Positions 1 to 7,560 of a DNA stretch of 64,000 nt are shown piece after piece (position 1 is the stretch's first letter; each line of letters starts with the position of its first letter). The position numbers were made by a program, and so were the translations under genes. The stretch is from Verrucomicrobiia bacterium (GTDB lineage Bacteria > Verrucomicrobiota > Verrucomicrobiia > Limisphaerales > UBA11358), in assembly GCA_031290985.1 (NCBI GenBank), contig JARLJW010000030.1:1-64000 (forward strand), given 5' to 3'. The notes below the pieces were generated by a model. It was not told where the DNA came from and ran no database searches. It was given only the letters and a program-made list of their open reading frames with translations.

Positions 1-78
1 CGCTTGCTTTAACGGACGGCGGCTGTGTCGCAGACCAGCCGCAGCGCATTACCAACCTGCGATACCCGGAACACTCCA

Positions 79-801
79 TCACCATCGCCAACCCCTCGCG
101 TCATGGACTGCGGCGGGAAGTGCCACGCCACGCCGCTTTGGCCGGACGCTCACCACCCGGATTAACCCTGCCCTTCGCGCGCACGAAAGCGGTGCTGAAG
201 CAACCGCTCCAAACGCGGTCGCGACCACCCTGGGCTTGCAAATCGCGCGCAGCGTTTGGACTGCTTGCGGTTGACCGCCGCTTTCGCCCGCGCCGACGAT
301 GATCATCTTGCCCGCATCATGCCCCCACCCACAAACCCCGCAAACCTTCAGTTTTTTCGTCCTCGTTCTCGTCCTCGTCCTCGGCTGTTTTCTTCCCCCC
401 TTTGCGCCCGGTGGCCGTACGCAAGTACCGTGAGACATCGCCACAATCAATCTCTCGCTCTGCACAAATTGCGCCTCCCCCGCGAAATGCTCCCGCCGCG
501 AAATCTTGGCCGTCACCACCGCCCCGGATTTCAACCTGACCGTCCCCGCCACCGTATCCACGGCCACCACCTCTCCGGCCGCCACCGCCGTGGCCCCGGT
601 CGCGCACAGCCACACCTCCGCCGTCAGCAAAATCTCCAGCAGATGATCCCGGGGTACCTGATCTGCGGTCAGCGAACCCGTCCGCCGCGACTCCGCCCAA
701 TCCCCGCCGCCGAACGGAAAAATCCCCGCCAGCCGCCACGACACCAGCACCCGGCACCGCCAGACCGTCTCCATTTTCCCATCAATTTCAATCATCTTCA
801 T
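79..801 (-). CDS. Uncertain hypothetical protein
   Basis: An open frame of about 240 residues begins at an ATG near 801. I do not recognise a family. The first 125 residues look protein-like, with hydrophobic segments and a short beta-rich stretch. The second half runs through the dispersed repeats near 420 and 98-139 and a GAGGAC-type hexamer run at about 358-386, so it is unlikely to be a conserved domain. If a gene exists, the conserved part is probably the N-terminal half and the C-terminus has been extended by repeat read-through. No neighbour suggests a role. Confidence 0.25.
   Translation of the reverse strand: MKMIEIDGKMETVWRCRVLVSWRLAGIFPFGGGDWAESRRTGSLTADQVPRDHLLEILLTAEVWLCATGATAVAAGEVVAVDTVAGTVRLKSGAVVTAKISRREHFAGEAQFVQSERLIVAMSHGTCVRPPGAKGGRKQPRTRTRTRTKKLKVCGVCGWGHDAGKMIIVGAGESGGQPQAVQTLRAICKPRVVATAFGAVASAPLSCARRAGLIRVVSVRPKRRGVALPAAVHDARGWRW
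98..139. repeat. 42-bp dispersed repeat, copy 1
   Basis: This segment matches 62112-62153 at 39 of 42 positions in the same orientation. It holds the core TCATGGACTGCGGCGGGAAG. Both copies sit in gene-poor, repeat-rich spacers, which fits a genome-wide dispersed repeat family rather than a gene. Confidence 0.75.
410..429. repeat. 20-bp dispersed repeat (CCGTACG family), left copy
   Basis: The sequence is one mismatch from GGTGGCCGTACGCCAGTACC, which recurs completely or partly at 60585, 60745, 60803 and 61048. The core TGGCCGTACGCCA is nearly self-complementary around the CGTACG palindrome. Confidence 0.7.
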
Positions 802-1231
802 ATTGCTCAAATTTGTTGAATCACGCGTAAAACCGCGACTGGTAGGGCGCGTCGCTCTGCGCGCGCCGCCGCCTGCCAACCACGATTCCCAATCTCTCCC
901 GTCAAGATTACAGCCACCGACGACAGACAATGACCCAACCCGGACTTCCAGCATCATCCGCCGATTCAAGTCCATGCCATTCATCCCCAAACTTTATCCC
1001 AGGGGGTTGGACAAAGGCTGTCCCCCCCCCAAAAAAAATCCGCCCCCGGATTCGCCGCCGATCTCCGGTTCCGACGACGACAATCTGTTGCCGCTGGGCG
1101 ATTTCCATCCAAAAACAAGATTGCCTACTTCTGGCATTCGGGTGTAATTAGGAAAAGCTAATACCAATTATGGCGCAAATGAAAATAGCCGTGTCCCACC
1201 GGCGCACCAGTCCAAGAACGGCCGGCCCGCA
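802..1231. other. Gene-poor spacer
   Basis: No convincing gene is seen here. Open frames on both strands are rich in Arg and Pro and lack domains. The spacer carries the TTGGACAAAGGCTGTCC repeat at 1007-1023, a C/A homopolymer stretch at about 1020-1040, and presumably the promoter of the methyltransferase gene that starts at 1232. Confidence 0.5.
1007..1023. repeat. GACAAAGGCTGTCC repeat, left copy
   Basis: TTGGACAAAGGCTGTCC recurs with one change at 61141-61157. The ends GGACA and TGTCC are complementary around a 5-base loop, so it can form a small hairpin. It is the third repeat family shared by the left margin and the 60.5-62.2 kb spacer. Confidence 0.6.
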
Positions 1232-2299
1232 ATGAAATACTTCCGGGAAGACTCCCGCACCGCCCACGCAGCCAAGGCCGAAGCGCAGCGGCTCGCCTTT
1301 GCCCCCATCGCCTTTCAAACCAGCCGGCTCCTGTTGAATTCCGGCATCCTCGCCGCGATCCGCGCGAGCGGCCGCCTGGGTTTGACCCTCGAGGCGGTGG
1401 CCGCCAAAACCAAATTGCCCCGCTACGGCGTCAAGGTGCTGCTGGAATCCGGCCTGGGCACCGGCCTGTTCTGCCTCAACGACGACCGCTACACCATGGC
1501 CAAGCTCGGGCACTTCATCTTGAACGACCCCATGTTCCGCGTGAACGCGGATTTTGTGCACGACGTCTGTTTCCGCGGCCTGTACGACCTGGAAAAATCC
1601 GTCCGGAACGGAATTCCCGCCGGGTTAAAAACGCTGGGCCGGTGGAAAACCGTTTACGCCGGCCTGTCCGCGCTGTCGCCCAAGGCGCAGCAGAGCTGGT
1701 TCAACTTTGACCATCATTACTCGGACCGCGCGTTTCCCGCCGCGCTGCCGCTGGTGTTTGCGCTGCCGCCCAAAAAGCTCCTCGATGTCGGCGGCAACAC
1801 CGGCAAGTGGGCGGTGCAATGCGCCCAATACAACCCGCAGGTGCAGATCACCATCGCCGACCTCCCGCGCCAGTTGACCTTTGCCCGCAAAACCATCCGC
1901 CAGCACAAACTGCAAAACCGCGTGGCTGTGTACCCGATCGATGTGCTCGCCAAATCCCAGCCGTTCCCCCAGGGTTACGACGCCATCTGGATGAGCCAGT
2001 TCCTCGATTGCTTTGGCGAGGAACAGATCATCGCCGTGCTGCGGCGCGCGGCGCGGGCGATGAAAAAAGACGCCACCCTGTACATCTTGGAACCCTTCTG
2101 GGACCGGCAGGCCAACGAAACCGCCGCGAACTGTCTGCAGCAGATCTCCCTCTACTTCACCTGCATCGCCAATGGCAGCAGCCAGATGTATCACTCGGCC
2201 GACCTGATCCGCTGCCTGACCCAGAGCGGCTTAAAGGTGGTCGAAGAACACGATCACGTCGGGGAATATCACACGCTGCTGAAGTGCCGGAAGGTGTGA
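1232..2299 (+). CDS. SAM-dependent O-methyltransferase-like protein
   Basis: A 355-residue protein built like small-molecule O-methyltransferases. The N-terminal ~110 residues are a helical dimerisation/winged-helix region, and a class I SAM-binding domain follows, with the glycine-rich motif DVGGNTG near residue 185 and a later acidic IADLP segment expected to hold the ribose. The ATG at 1232 is the first in frame and gives the usual family length. It converges on the flavin oxidoreductase at 2320-3582. Methyltransferases of this size occur next to halogenase-like flavoproteins in aryl-polyene and dialkylresorcinol clusters, so a role in pigment or polyketide tailoring is plausible but inferred. 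The substrate cannot be read from the sequence. Confidence 0.8.
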   Translation: MKYFREDSRTAHAAKAEAQRLAFAPIAFQTSRLLLNSGILAAIRASGRLGLTLEAVAAKTKLPRYGVKVLLESGLGTGLFCLNDDRYTMAKLGHFILNDPMFRVNADFVHDVCFRGLYDLEKSVRNGIPAGLKTLGRWKTVYAGLSALSPKAQQSWFNFDHHYSDRAFPAALPLVFALPPKKLLDVGGNTGKWAVQCAQYNPQVQITIADLPRQLTFARKTIRQHKLQNRVAVYPIDVLAKSQPFPQGYDAIWMSQFLDCFGEEQIIAVLRRAARAMKKDATLYILEPFWDRQANETAANCLQQISLYFTCIANGSSQMYHSADLIRCLTQSGLKVVEEHDHVGEYHTLLKCRKV

Positions 2300-2319
2300 C
2301 GTTTCCGGCGCGAAGCGAT

Positions 2320-3582
2320 TTACCGCACCGCCAGCTCTTTGGGATCTTCCCCGCGCAGCCCGTTTTTCATGCCGAACCGCAGCAGGCCGAGGCTGTAATT
2401 GGACGTGGAAGCCGCCCCGCTGAAGATACGGCCCATGTGCTTGCTGATGTGCGGCGTGAGCACCTTGATGATGGGGTTGCCCTTGAGTATCTCGCCCACG
2501 CGGAAAAACGTGAACAGCCGGCCGTCGTAAAAATAAGTCACGATCTCCTGCCACGTTTCCAGATGGTGCCGCGCCTCTTTTTCGTAAGCTTTGAACGCCG
2601 CCGGCGTGCCCGTGCTGATGGCCTCCGCCAAAATAAACGCGCTGTTCATGCCGAGAAAAAGGCCGCTGGAAAAAACCGGGTCAATGAACCCAGCGGTGTC
2701 GCCGACGAGCACCCAGTTTTCACCCGTGATGCGCCCGGAGATGAGCGAGTAATTCTGATATTCCATCACGGGCGTGAGGCGTTTGGCGTTCCCCGCAACT
2801 TTTTGCAGGACGGAATCCTGTTTCAAAAGGTTGTCGTAACGCTCCTCCTTCGTCGCGCCGAACTTCGCCATGTGTTCCGGGCCCATCACCATGCCCACGG
2901 ACACGCGGCCGGGCAGCGGGATGCGCCAGCTCCAGCCATGGTCGATGCGCGTGGTGTGCACATGGCCGGGGTGGTCGAGCTGCGTCGAGTCCACATGCGC
3001 GAACAGCGCGGAATCGCCGCGGCTGGATTCCTGCGCGGACAGGCCCAGCAACTTCGGCACCAGACGCAGGCGGCCGGTGGCATCCACGATTAAATCCGGC
3101 TGGCCGTTGAAAAAACCGCCGGCGGCGGCAAGGGTCTCGGCGGACAATTTTATCTTGTCCGTGCCGGGAACTTTTTCAACGTTCGCCGCCGCCTCAACGA
3201 TTTTGACACCCGCCGCGCGCGCCGTGTCCAGCAGCGCGTCATCGAACTTGTCGCGCGGCACATTGTAGGCGTACGTGGCGGTCTTGCCGATGAGCTTGTT
3301 GAAGAAGAACGAAAAATTGTCCGTCGGCCGGAGGTTGAAGGTGGCCCCGGGCTTGAACGTGCTGAAGCTGGCGACCTTTTCCTCCACCCCCAGCGCCTGC
3401 AACATCGGAATGATGGCCGGCACGAGGGATTCGCCCACGATGAGCGGTGCCCGCTTGGGCACGTGGAAAATGGCGACGCTAATCTTTTTGCGGGCGAGCA
3501 GCGTGGCCAGGGTGCTGGCGGCCGGGCCGCCGCCGAGGATGGCGACCGTCTTAATTTTGGCGTTCACAATGGTTATCGACAC
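2320..3582 (-). CDS. FAD-dependent oxidoreductase, halogenase-like
   Basis: About 420 residues from a GTG at 3582; a second GTG at 3567 is an equally good start. The Rossmann motif GGGPAAS is at about residues 16-22, and GDTAGFIDPVFSSG near residue 300 is the second FAD-contacting motif typical of the geranylgeranyl reductase/tryptophan halogenase superfamily. The segment WSWRIPL matches the WxWxIP signature used to recognise flavin-dependent halogenases and their non-halogenating relatives. The catalytic lysine cannot be placed with confidence, so chlorination activity is not claimed. It converges with the methyltransferase, with 20 bp between stops. The pair may be the edge of an aryl-polyene or similar specialised-metabolite locus. 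Confidence 0.75.
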   Translation of the reverse strand: MSITIVNAKIKTVAILGGGPAASTLATLLARKKISVAIFHVPKRAPLIVGESLVPAIIPMLQALGVEEKVASFSTFKPGATFNLRPTDNFSFFFNKLIGKTATYAYNVPRDKFDDALLDTARAAGVKIVEAAANVEKVPGTDKIKLSAETLAAAGGFFNGQPDLIVDATGRLRLVPKLLGLSAQESSRGDSALFAHVDSTQLDHPGHVHTTRIDHGWSWRIPLPGRVSVGMVMGPEHMAKFGATKEERYDNLLKQDSVLQKVAGNAKRLTPVMEYQNYSLISGRITGENWVLVGDTAGFIDPVFSSGLFLGMNSAFILAEAISTGTPAAFKAYEKEARHHLETWQEIVTYFYDGRLFTFFRVGEILKGNPIIKVLTPHISKHMGRIFSGAASTSNYSLGLLRFGMKNGLRGEDPKELAVR

Positions 3583-3643
3583 AGGCCGGAATGTTGCGGG
3601 CCAAAATACAATACTGAAACGCGCCGAATATCAAGCCGTAGAT

Positions 3644-3688
3644 TGGTGCATCCGGCAGGACTTGAACCTGCAACCTTCTGATCCGAAG
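3644..3688 (-). tRNA. 3' half of a split tRNA-Arg(UCG)
   Basis: Read on the minus strand, this is the 3' half of a tRNA from the anticodon loop (CTTCGGA, anticodon TCG) through the anticodon-stem strand TCAGA, the variable bases, the T arm (GCAGG/CCTGC around TTCAAGT), the acceptor strand CGGATGC and an encoded ACCA. The sequence just 5' of it is not tRNA. The matching 5' half lies 1.18 kb away at 4865-4903: its acceptor (GCATCCG) and anticodon stem (TCTGA) are fully complementary to this half. The two once formed one gene. Confidence 0.88.
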
Positions 3689-3794
3689 TTGTAGAATCCT
3701 GCTGTTGTGCCGGGTTGCGTCCGGTTGCATCGGATTGTACGGAAGTCATTTTTCGCCTTGATTATCAATGGTTCCGTGCGATTGTCGGACCGCG

Positions 3795-3978
3795 ATGATA
3801 CTTTTAGACACAACCCGGCAAAACTTCAAAAGTGGCCAAGAAGTGGCCAAGGTTTTACCTTCTGATCCTGCGCCCAAACGGAATGCTGCGAGAACCCACA
3901 AGGACTTCTGGAAGGCACGGCTCGAACGGCGCTGCTACACCGAAGAGGGACAGCTTCGTCAGGTCGACGAGTATTCAG
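3795..3978 (+). pseudogene. Tyrosine integrase, N-terminal fragment
   Basis: About 60 codons read RTHKDFWKARLERRCYTEEG and similar, resembling the N-terminal region of phage-type integrases found in Verrucomicrobia (a THxDFWxxRL...EYxVR pattern). The frame breaks into the acuI fragment at about 3976-3980, so the SAM-like and catalytic domains are gone. It lies beside the 3' tRNA half, the normal place of an integrase gene next to its attachment site. A 12-bp string ACCTTCTGATCC within it also occurs in the tRNA half at 3673-3684. Confidence 0.5.
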
Positions 3979-4776
3979 TTCCCCGGAATCGATCTGGCCG
4001 GGACCGTTAAATCCAGTTCTGACTCGCGATTTGTCCCGGGAGATTCGGTTTTGGTTAACGGTTGGGGGCTGGGAGAGGACCGCTGGGGTGGCCTTTCACA
4101 AAAAACACGGGTCCCTGGTGATTTCGTGATTAAGATCCCAAAGAATTTGACCAACGCTGACGCCATGGCGATCGGCACTGCTGGCTACACGGCGGCGCTG
4201 AGTCTTGCAACTTTGGAGCGGGCCGGATTGAAGCCCAAGCACGGAAAGATTCTCGTTACTGGTGCAAATGGTGGTGTCGGAAGCATTGCCATCGCCCTTT
4301 TGGCGGCCTGCGGATATCAAGTGACGGCATCAACCGGTCGCCCCAACAATGAGCCGTATTTAAGATCACTTGGAGCCAGTGAAATCATTGACCGAAACGA
4401 GCTCGCAACAACGGGAAAGCCACTTCAAAAGGAAAGGTGGGCCGCAGCGATCGATAGCCTCGGCGGCACCACCTTGGCAAACATATGCGCCAGCGCGCAA
4501 TATCGAGGCTTGGTAGCGGCCTGCGGACTGGCGCAAAGCATGGATTTTCCGGCTACGATGGCCCCCTTCATTTTGAGGAATATCACCGTGTTCGGAATCG
4601 ACAGCGTGCGAGCTCCGAGAGCTGAGCGCGAAGAGGCTTGGCAAAGATTGTCTCAGAAACTCGATAGATCCAAACTTGGCAAAATTAAGCGAACAATTCC
4701 TCTCAACCAGGTTCCCGATGAGGCAAAAAAATTGCTTGAAGGTAAAATTCGAGGGAGGCTAGTTGTAAATCTCTAG
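3979..4776 (+). pseudogene. acuI: Acrylyl-CoA reductase/quinone oxidoreductase, 5'-truncated
   Basis: The frame resembles the AcuI/YhdH branch of medium-chain reductases from about residue 65 of that family to its end: FPGIDLAGTV at the start, VNGWGLGEDRWGG, then the NADPH-binding GANGGVGS and ASTGRP. The C-terminus KIRGRLVVNL is complete. The first ~65 residues of the family, which complete the catalytic domain, are missing and are replaced in frame-shifted fashion by the integrase fragment, so the ATG at 3832 gives a chimeric N-terminus. The family reduces acrylyl-CoA or quinone-like enones with NADPH. It is probably non-functional, although the remaining frame is undamaged. Confidence 0.75.
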
Positions 4777-4821
4777 GTACAAACCTGGGACCAACCATGC
4801 TTTGAAAGTACCAAAGATAAG

Positions 4822-4846
4822 AAAACCCCATATTTTATGGGGTTTT
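4822..4846. terminator. Bidirectional hairpin terminator
   Basis: AAAACCCCATA, loop TTT, TATGGGGTTTT: an 11-bp perfect stem with A and T runs on either side. It follows the truncated acuI-like gene on the plus strand, and lies just after the 5' tRNA half when read on the minus strand. It may therefore stop transcription before the 3' half is reached. Confidence 0.75.
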
Positions 4847-4864
4847 TGGGGGAGAATGCAGTGG

Positions 4865-4903
4865 TCCGAATTCAGAAGCTCCATCCAATTGAGCTACGGA
4901 TGC
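4865..4903 (-). tRNA. 5' half of a split tRNA-Arg(UCG)
   Basis: The minus strand reads acceptor GCATCCG, TA, D stem GCTC/GAGC with an AATTGGATG loop, then anticodon stem TCTGA and loop ATTCGGA. After this the sequence leaves the tRNA pattern. Acceptor (7/7) and anticodon stem (5/5) pair perfectly with the half at 3644-3688. No second complete copy is visible in this window. Confidence 0.88.
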
Positions 4904-4936
4904 GCCCGGCCGGCCGGTAAAAACACCGCAGGCGGG

Positions 4937-5971
4937 TCAGGCTTCCAAGGCCAATACGGGCTGTTCGCGTTTCTCAATCTTTACGCGCATCTTTTCCAAG
5001 GCCTGTTCCTGGATCTGACGGATGCGTTCGCGGGTGACGCCCAGGCGCGCGCCGACTTCTTCCAAGGTTTTCGGTTTGCCGTTGTCCAGGCCGAAGCGCA
5101 TGGCCAGGATCCGGCTTTCCCGCGCGTCGAGCGTGGCGAGAACTTCCTGCACGAGGTCGGTGTCGTTCCGGCTGAGCAGCTCATCGAACGGGGCGGCGGC
5201 ATTGGTGTCGGCCACGTGCTCGGCGACGGAGGTGGCGTTGTCGTCGTCGATGGGCGAATCCAAGGACACGGGCGCGCGGGAGGCGTCGCGATATTGGCGG
5301 ATGCGATGCAGCTTATAGCCCAAATCGTCGGCGACTTCTTCATCGGTCGGCTCGCGGTCGAGGGTTTCGCGCAAGCGCACTTCGGCGCGGCGGATGTGGG
5401 TGAGCTTTTCCACGACGTGCACGGGCAGGCGGATGGTCTTGGACTGGTTGGACAAGGCGCGGCGGATGGCCTGCTTGATCCACCAGGAGGCGTAGGTGGA
5501 GAGCTTCGCGCCCTTGCTGGGATCGAAGCGTTGCACGCCTTTGATGAGGCCGATGTTGCCTTCGTTGATCAAGTCCAATAGCGGAACGCCGAAGGCCTCG
5601 TAGCCGCGCGCGATCTTCACGACCAGCCGGAGATTGGCGGTGATCATCTGTTCGCGCGCCTTTTTATCGCCGCGCTTGACGCGCTTAGCGAGGGCGAGCT
5701 CCTCCGCCGGCGTGAGCAATTTCACCTGCCCGATCTCGCGCAGATAGAGCTGCAGCATGTTGCCCTGCGACGATTCGATCAGGGCGGCTTCCGGCTCGCT
5801 CTCATCGGGCACGATTGCGGGTGCGACGGTTTCATCGGTGATGGTGACGGCGGCCGCCGGTTCGCGAACAGTTCGTGCGCGGCGCGCGGGCGTCAGGCGG
5901 GCGCGCACGAGGCGCGGCCGTGTGGTTTCGTTGCCATAGACCCGGTTGGTGGTGGTGGTTGGTGTTTTCAT
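4937..5971 (-). CDS. RNA polymerase sigma factor, sigma-70 family
   Basis: 344 residues from the ATG at 5971. Region 1.2 (LYLREIGQVKLLTPAEELAL) starts near residue 72. Region 2, with the core-binding and -10-recognition helices (LLDLINEGNIGLIKGVQRFD, then STYASWWIKQAIRRAL), spans about 100-175. Region 3 (EPTDEEVADDLG) follows, and region 4 with the -35 helix-turn-helix (LEEVGARLGVTRERIRQIQE) ends near 332. A short Arg/Thr-rich N-terminus replaces region 1.1, and the length fits a group 2 factor of the RpoS/HrdB-like kind more than the long primary RpoD of this phylum, though this is an inference. The HtrA and thioredoxin genes lie directly upstream on the same strand, which fits a stress-related neighbourhood. 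Confidence 0.92.
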   Translation of the reverse strand: MKTPTTTTNRVYGNETTRPRLVRARLTPARRARTVREPAAAVTITDETVAPAIVPDESEPEAALIESSQGNMLQLYLREIGQVKLLTPAEELALAKRVKRGDKKAREQMITANLRLVVKIARGYEAFGVPLLDLINEGNIGLIKGVQRFDPSKGAKLSTYASWWIKQAIRRALSNQSKTIRLPVHVVEKLTHIRRAEVRLRETLDREPTDEEVADDLGYKLHRIRQYRDASRAPVSLDSPIDDDNATSVAEHVADTNAAAPFDELLSRNDTDLVQEVLATLDARESRILAMRFGLDNGKPKTLEEVGARLGVTRERIRQIQEQALEKMRVKIEKREQPVLALEA

Positions 5972-5980
5972 TTGGTTTGG

Positions 5981-7039
5981 TTAATTGCGTTGGTGGTCGA
6001 TGACCAGTTCCTGCGGGGTGACCGTCAGTTCCAGTTTTTCCGTGTGCCGGATAATTGTAAGCGTGGAGGTAACACCGATGACCCCGGCGACGAGGTGCCG
6101 GTGCAATTCATCGATGCTCGCAACGGGTTCGCCGTTGAACGCGACGATGACATCGCCCTCGCGCAAACCCGCGCGGTTCGCGGGGCTGCCGGGCTCGGTG
6201 CCGGAGACGAGCACGCCTTGATCGACGGCGAGCCGGTGGATGGACACGTTCTGGCCGGCGACGCCGATCCAGCTCCGGCGGATGAGGCCTTCCTTGATGA
6301 GCCAGGCGGTGACGAACTCCGCCGTGTTGCTGGCGATGGCAAAACAGATCCCCTGCGCGGGCAAAATGATGGCGGTGTTCACGCCGATGATTTCGCCGCG
6401 CGAATTCACGAGCGGTCCGCCGGAGTTGCCGGGGTTCAAGGCGGCATCGGTCTGGATGACGTTGTCGATCAGCCGGCCGGACTGGGAGCGCATGGTGCGG
6501 CCGAGCGCGCTCACCACGCCGGCGGTGACGGTCTGTTGAAAACCGAACGGGCTGCCGATGGCGATGGCGATCTGGCCGACGCGGATGGATTTGGAATCGC
6601 CAAACTGCGCGTGCACGAGCGAGGGCGCATTGATGCGGATGACGGCGAGGTCGGTCTCCGGGTCGTCGCCGATGAGCGCGGTGGGAAACACCCGGCCGTC
6701 CGCCAGCGTGACTTCGATCTTCACCGCGCCATGAACCACGTGGCTGTTGGTGAGGATGAAGCCATCTGGCGCGATCACAAAGCCCGAGCCGCTGCCGCCG
6801 GCTTCCTGGCCACGGTGGCGGTGGCCACCACTCTTGGCAGCCCCCTGAACGCGGATGTTCACCACGGCCGGGCCGACTTTGGCGACGGCCCGGGTGATGG
6901 TCTGGGAATAGCTGTCCAGCAACGCGTCATCGCCGGGCGCCGCCGTGACCGGCGGCGCGGCTTTGGCCGCATCGCCGTCGGTGAAGGTCCGCACCAAGCC
7001 GAGCGTGCCGTGACCTTGGAATGGGTTGATGGTTCTCAT
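5981..7039 (-). CDS. HtrA/Deg-type serine protease with PDZ domain
   Basis: 352 residues from the ATG at 7039; a longer frame upstream would overlap the thioredoxin gene and looks non-coding. The trypsin-like domain has the full triad: His100 in TNSHVVHG, Asp130 in DPETDLAVIRI and Ser206 in LNPGNSGGPL. A single PDZ domain occupies about 260-345, with REGDVIVAFNGEPV. No clear signal peptide is seen, and the His/Gly-rich loop at 69-86 may be an activation loop. The family degrades or refolds misfolded envelope proteins; a cytoplasmic or weakly anchored form cannot be excluded here. It lies 9 bp from the sigma factor, so co-transcription is likely. Confidence 0.92.
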   Translation of the reverse strand: MRTINPFQGHGTLGLVRTFTDGDAAKAAPPVTAAPGDDALLDSYSQTITRAVAKVGPAVVNIRVQGAAKSGGHRHRGQEAGGSGSGFVIAPDGFILTNSHVVHGAVKIEVTLADGRVFPTALIGDDPETDLAVIRINAPSLVHAQFGDSKSIRVGQIAIAIGSPFGFQQTVTAGVVSALGRTMRSQSGRLIDNVIQTDAALNPGNSGGPLVNSRGEIIGVNTAIILPAQGICFAIASNTAEFVTAWLIKEGLIRRSWIGVAGQNVSIHRLAVDQGVLVSGTEPGSPANRAGLREGDVIVAFNGEPVASIDELHRHLVAGVIGVTSTLTIIRHTEKLELTVTPQELVIDHQRN

Positions 7040-7091
7040 GTTGTTGGCGCCGGTTACCCGGCGCGGTTGAGTTGAGTTTTGGTTTTGCGGT

Positions 7092-7424
7092 TCACGCCGG
7101 CACGGCCAGTTTTTCCAATTTGGACAAGATGGCCTTCTTGCCGGTGACGCCCACGGTCTTGTCGCGCGGCTCACCGCCGGCGAAATACAGCAGGGTCGGG
7201 ATGGCCTGGATGCCATAGCGCGCGGCGAGCGCCGGGTTGGTGTCCACGTTGACCTTGGCCACTTTCACGCGGCCGGCCTGCTCGGTGGCGATCTCCTCGA
7301 GGAGCGGGGCGATCATTTTGCACGGGCCGCACCATTCCGCCCAGAAATCCACGAGGACGGGCTGGCTGGACTGGAGGACTTCGGTTTCAAAGTTGGTTTC
7401 ATTGATTTCGATGGTCGCTTTCAT
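7092..7424 (-). CDS. trxA: Thioredoxin
   Basis: 110 residues from the ATG at 7424, preceded by AAAGG; an ATG at 7445 would add seven residues. The redox motif WCGPC is at 31-35 inside [12 protein letters not shown], with the cis-proline segment AIPTLLYF about 40 residues later and the expected C-terminal helix. Size and motif order are those of a standalone cytoplasmic thioredoxin. It is first of three same-strand genes (thioredoxin, HtrA, sigma factor). Confidence 0.95.
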   Translation of the reverse strand: MKATIEINETNFETEVLQSSQPVLVDFWAEWCGPCKMIAPLLEEIATEQAGRVKVAKVNVDTNPALAARYGIQAIPTLLYFAGGEPRDKTVGVTGKKAILSKLEKLAVPA

Positions 7425-7457
7425 ATTCACGCCTTTCACTTTCATTTCATTGTTATA

Positions 7458-7476
7458 TGTAACTTCAATGGTTACA
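7458..7476. promoter_or_regulatory. Inverted repeat upstream of thioredoxin
   Basis: TGTAAC, 7 bases, GTTACA lies 34 bp upstream of the thioredoxin start. It could be an operator. No clear -35/-10 pair was assigned, and a short palindrome like this can arise by chance. Confidence 0.25.
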
Positions 7477-7560
7477 CACTCGCACAAAAGTTTTGGGTGT
7501 CAAATGGGATTTTAGGGGGCGACAAAATGGCGGCTGAGTTAGTGGGTGGAACGACCGTCC

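Larger units (their letters stand above)
3689..4864. mobile_element. 1.18-kb insertion scar inside tRNA-Arg
   Basis: The insertion separates the two tRNA-Arg halves. TTCGGA (minus strand) borders it on both sides and is the probable crossover core, inside the anticodon loop where tyrosine integrases often act. The content is a fragment of a tyrosine integrase (3795-3978), a 5'-truncated acuI-like gene (3979-4776) and a hairpin terminator (4822-4846). It looks like a decayed integrative element. Neither junction carries a restored full tRNA, so integration or later deletion inactivated this copy. Confidence 0.75.

Noticed and set aside
3832..4776. A full-length quinone oxidoreductase gene of 314 residues
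   Set aside because: The first ~50 codons are the integrase fragment read in the wrong frame; homology starts only at about 3979 and the family's N-terminus is missing.
3644..4903. A self-splicing intron in tRNA-Arg
   Set aside because: The insert is 1.18 kb with protein-coding remnants and an integrase fragment, and its ends do not show group I intron exon borders; a recombination scar fits better.
7458..7476. A confident redox-regulator operator before thioredoxin
   Set aside because: The arms are only 6 bp and no second copy or regulator is visible, so it was kept only as a weak feature.
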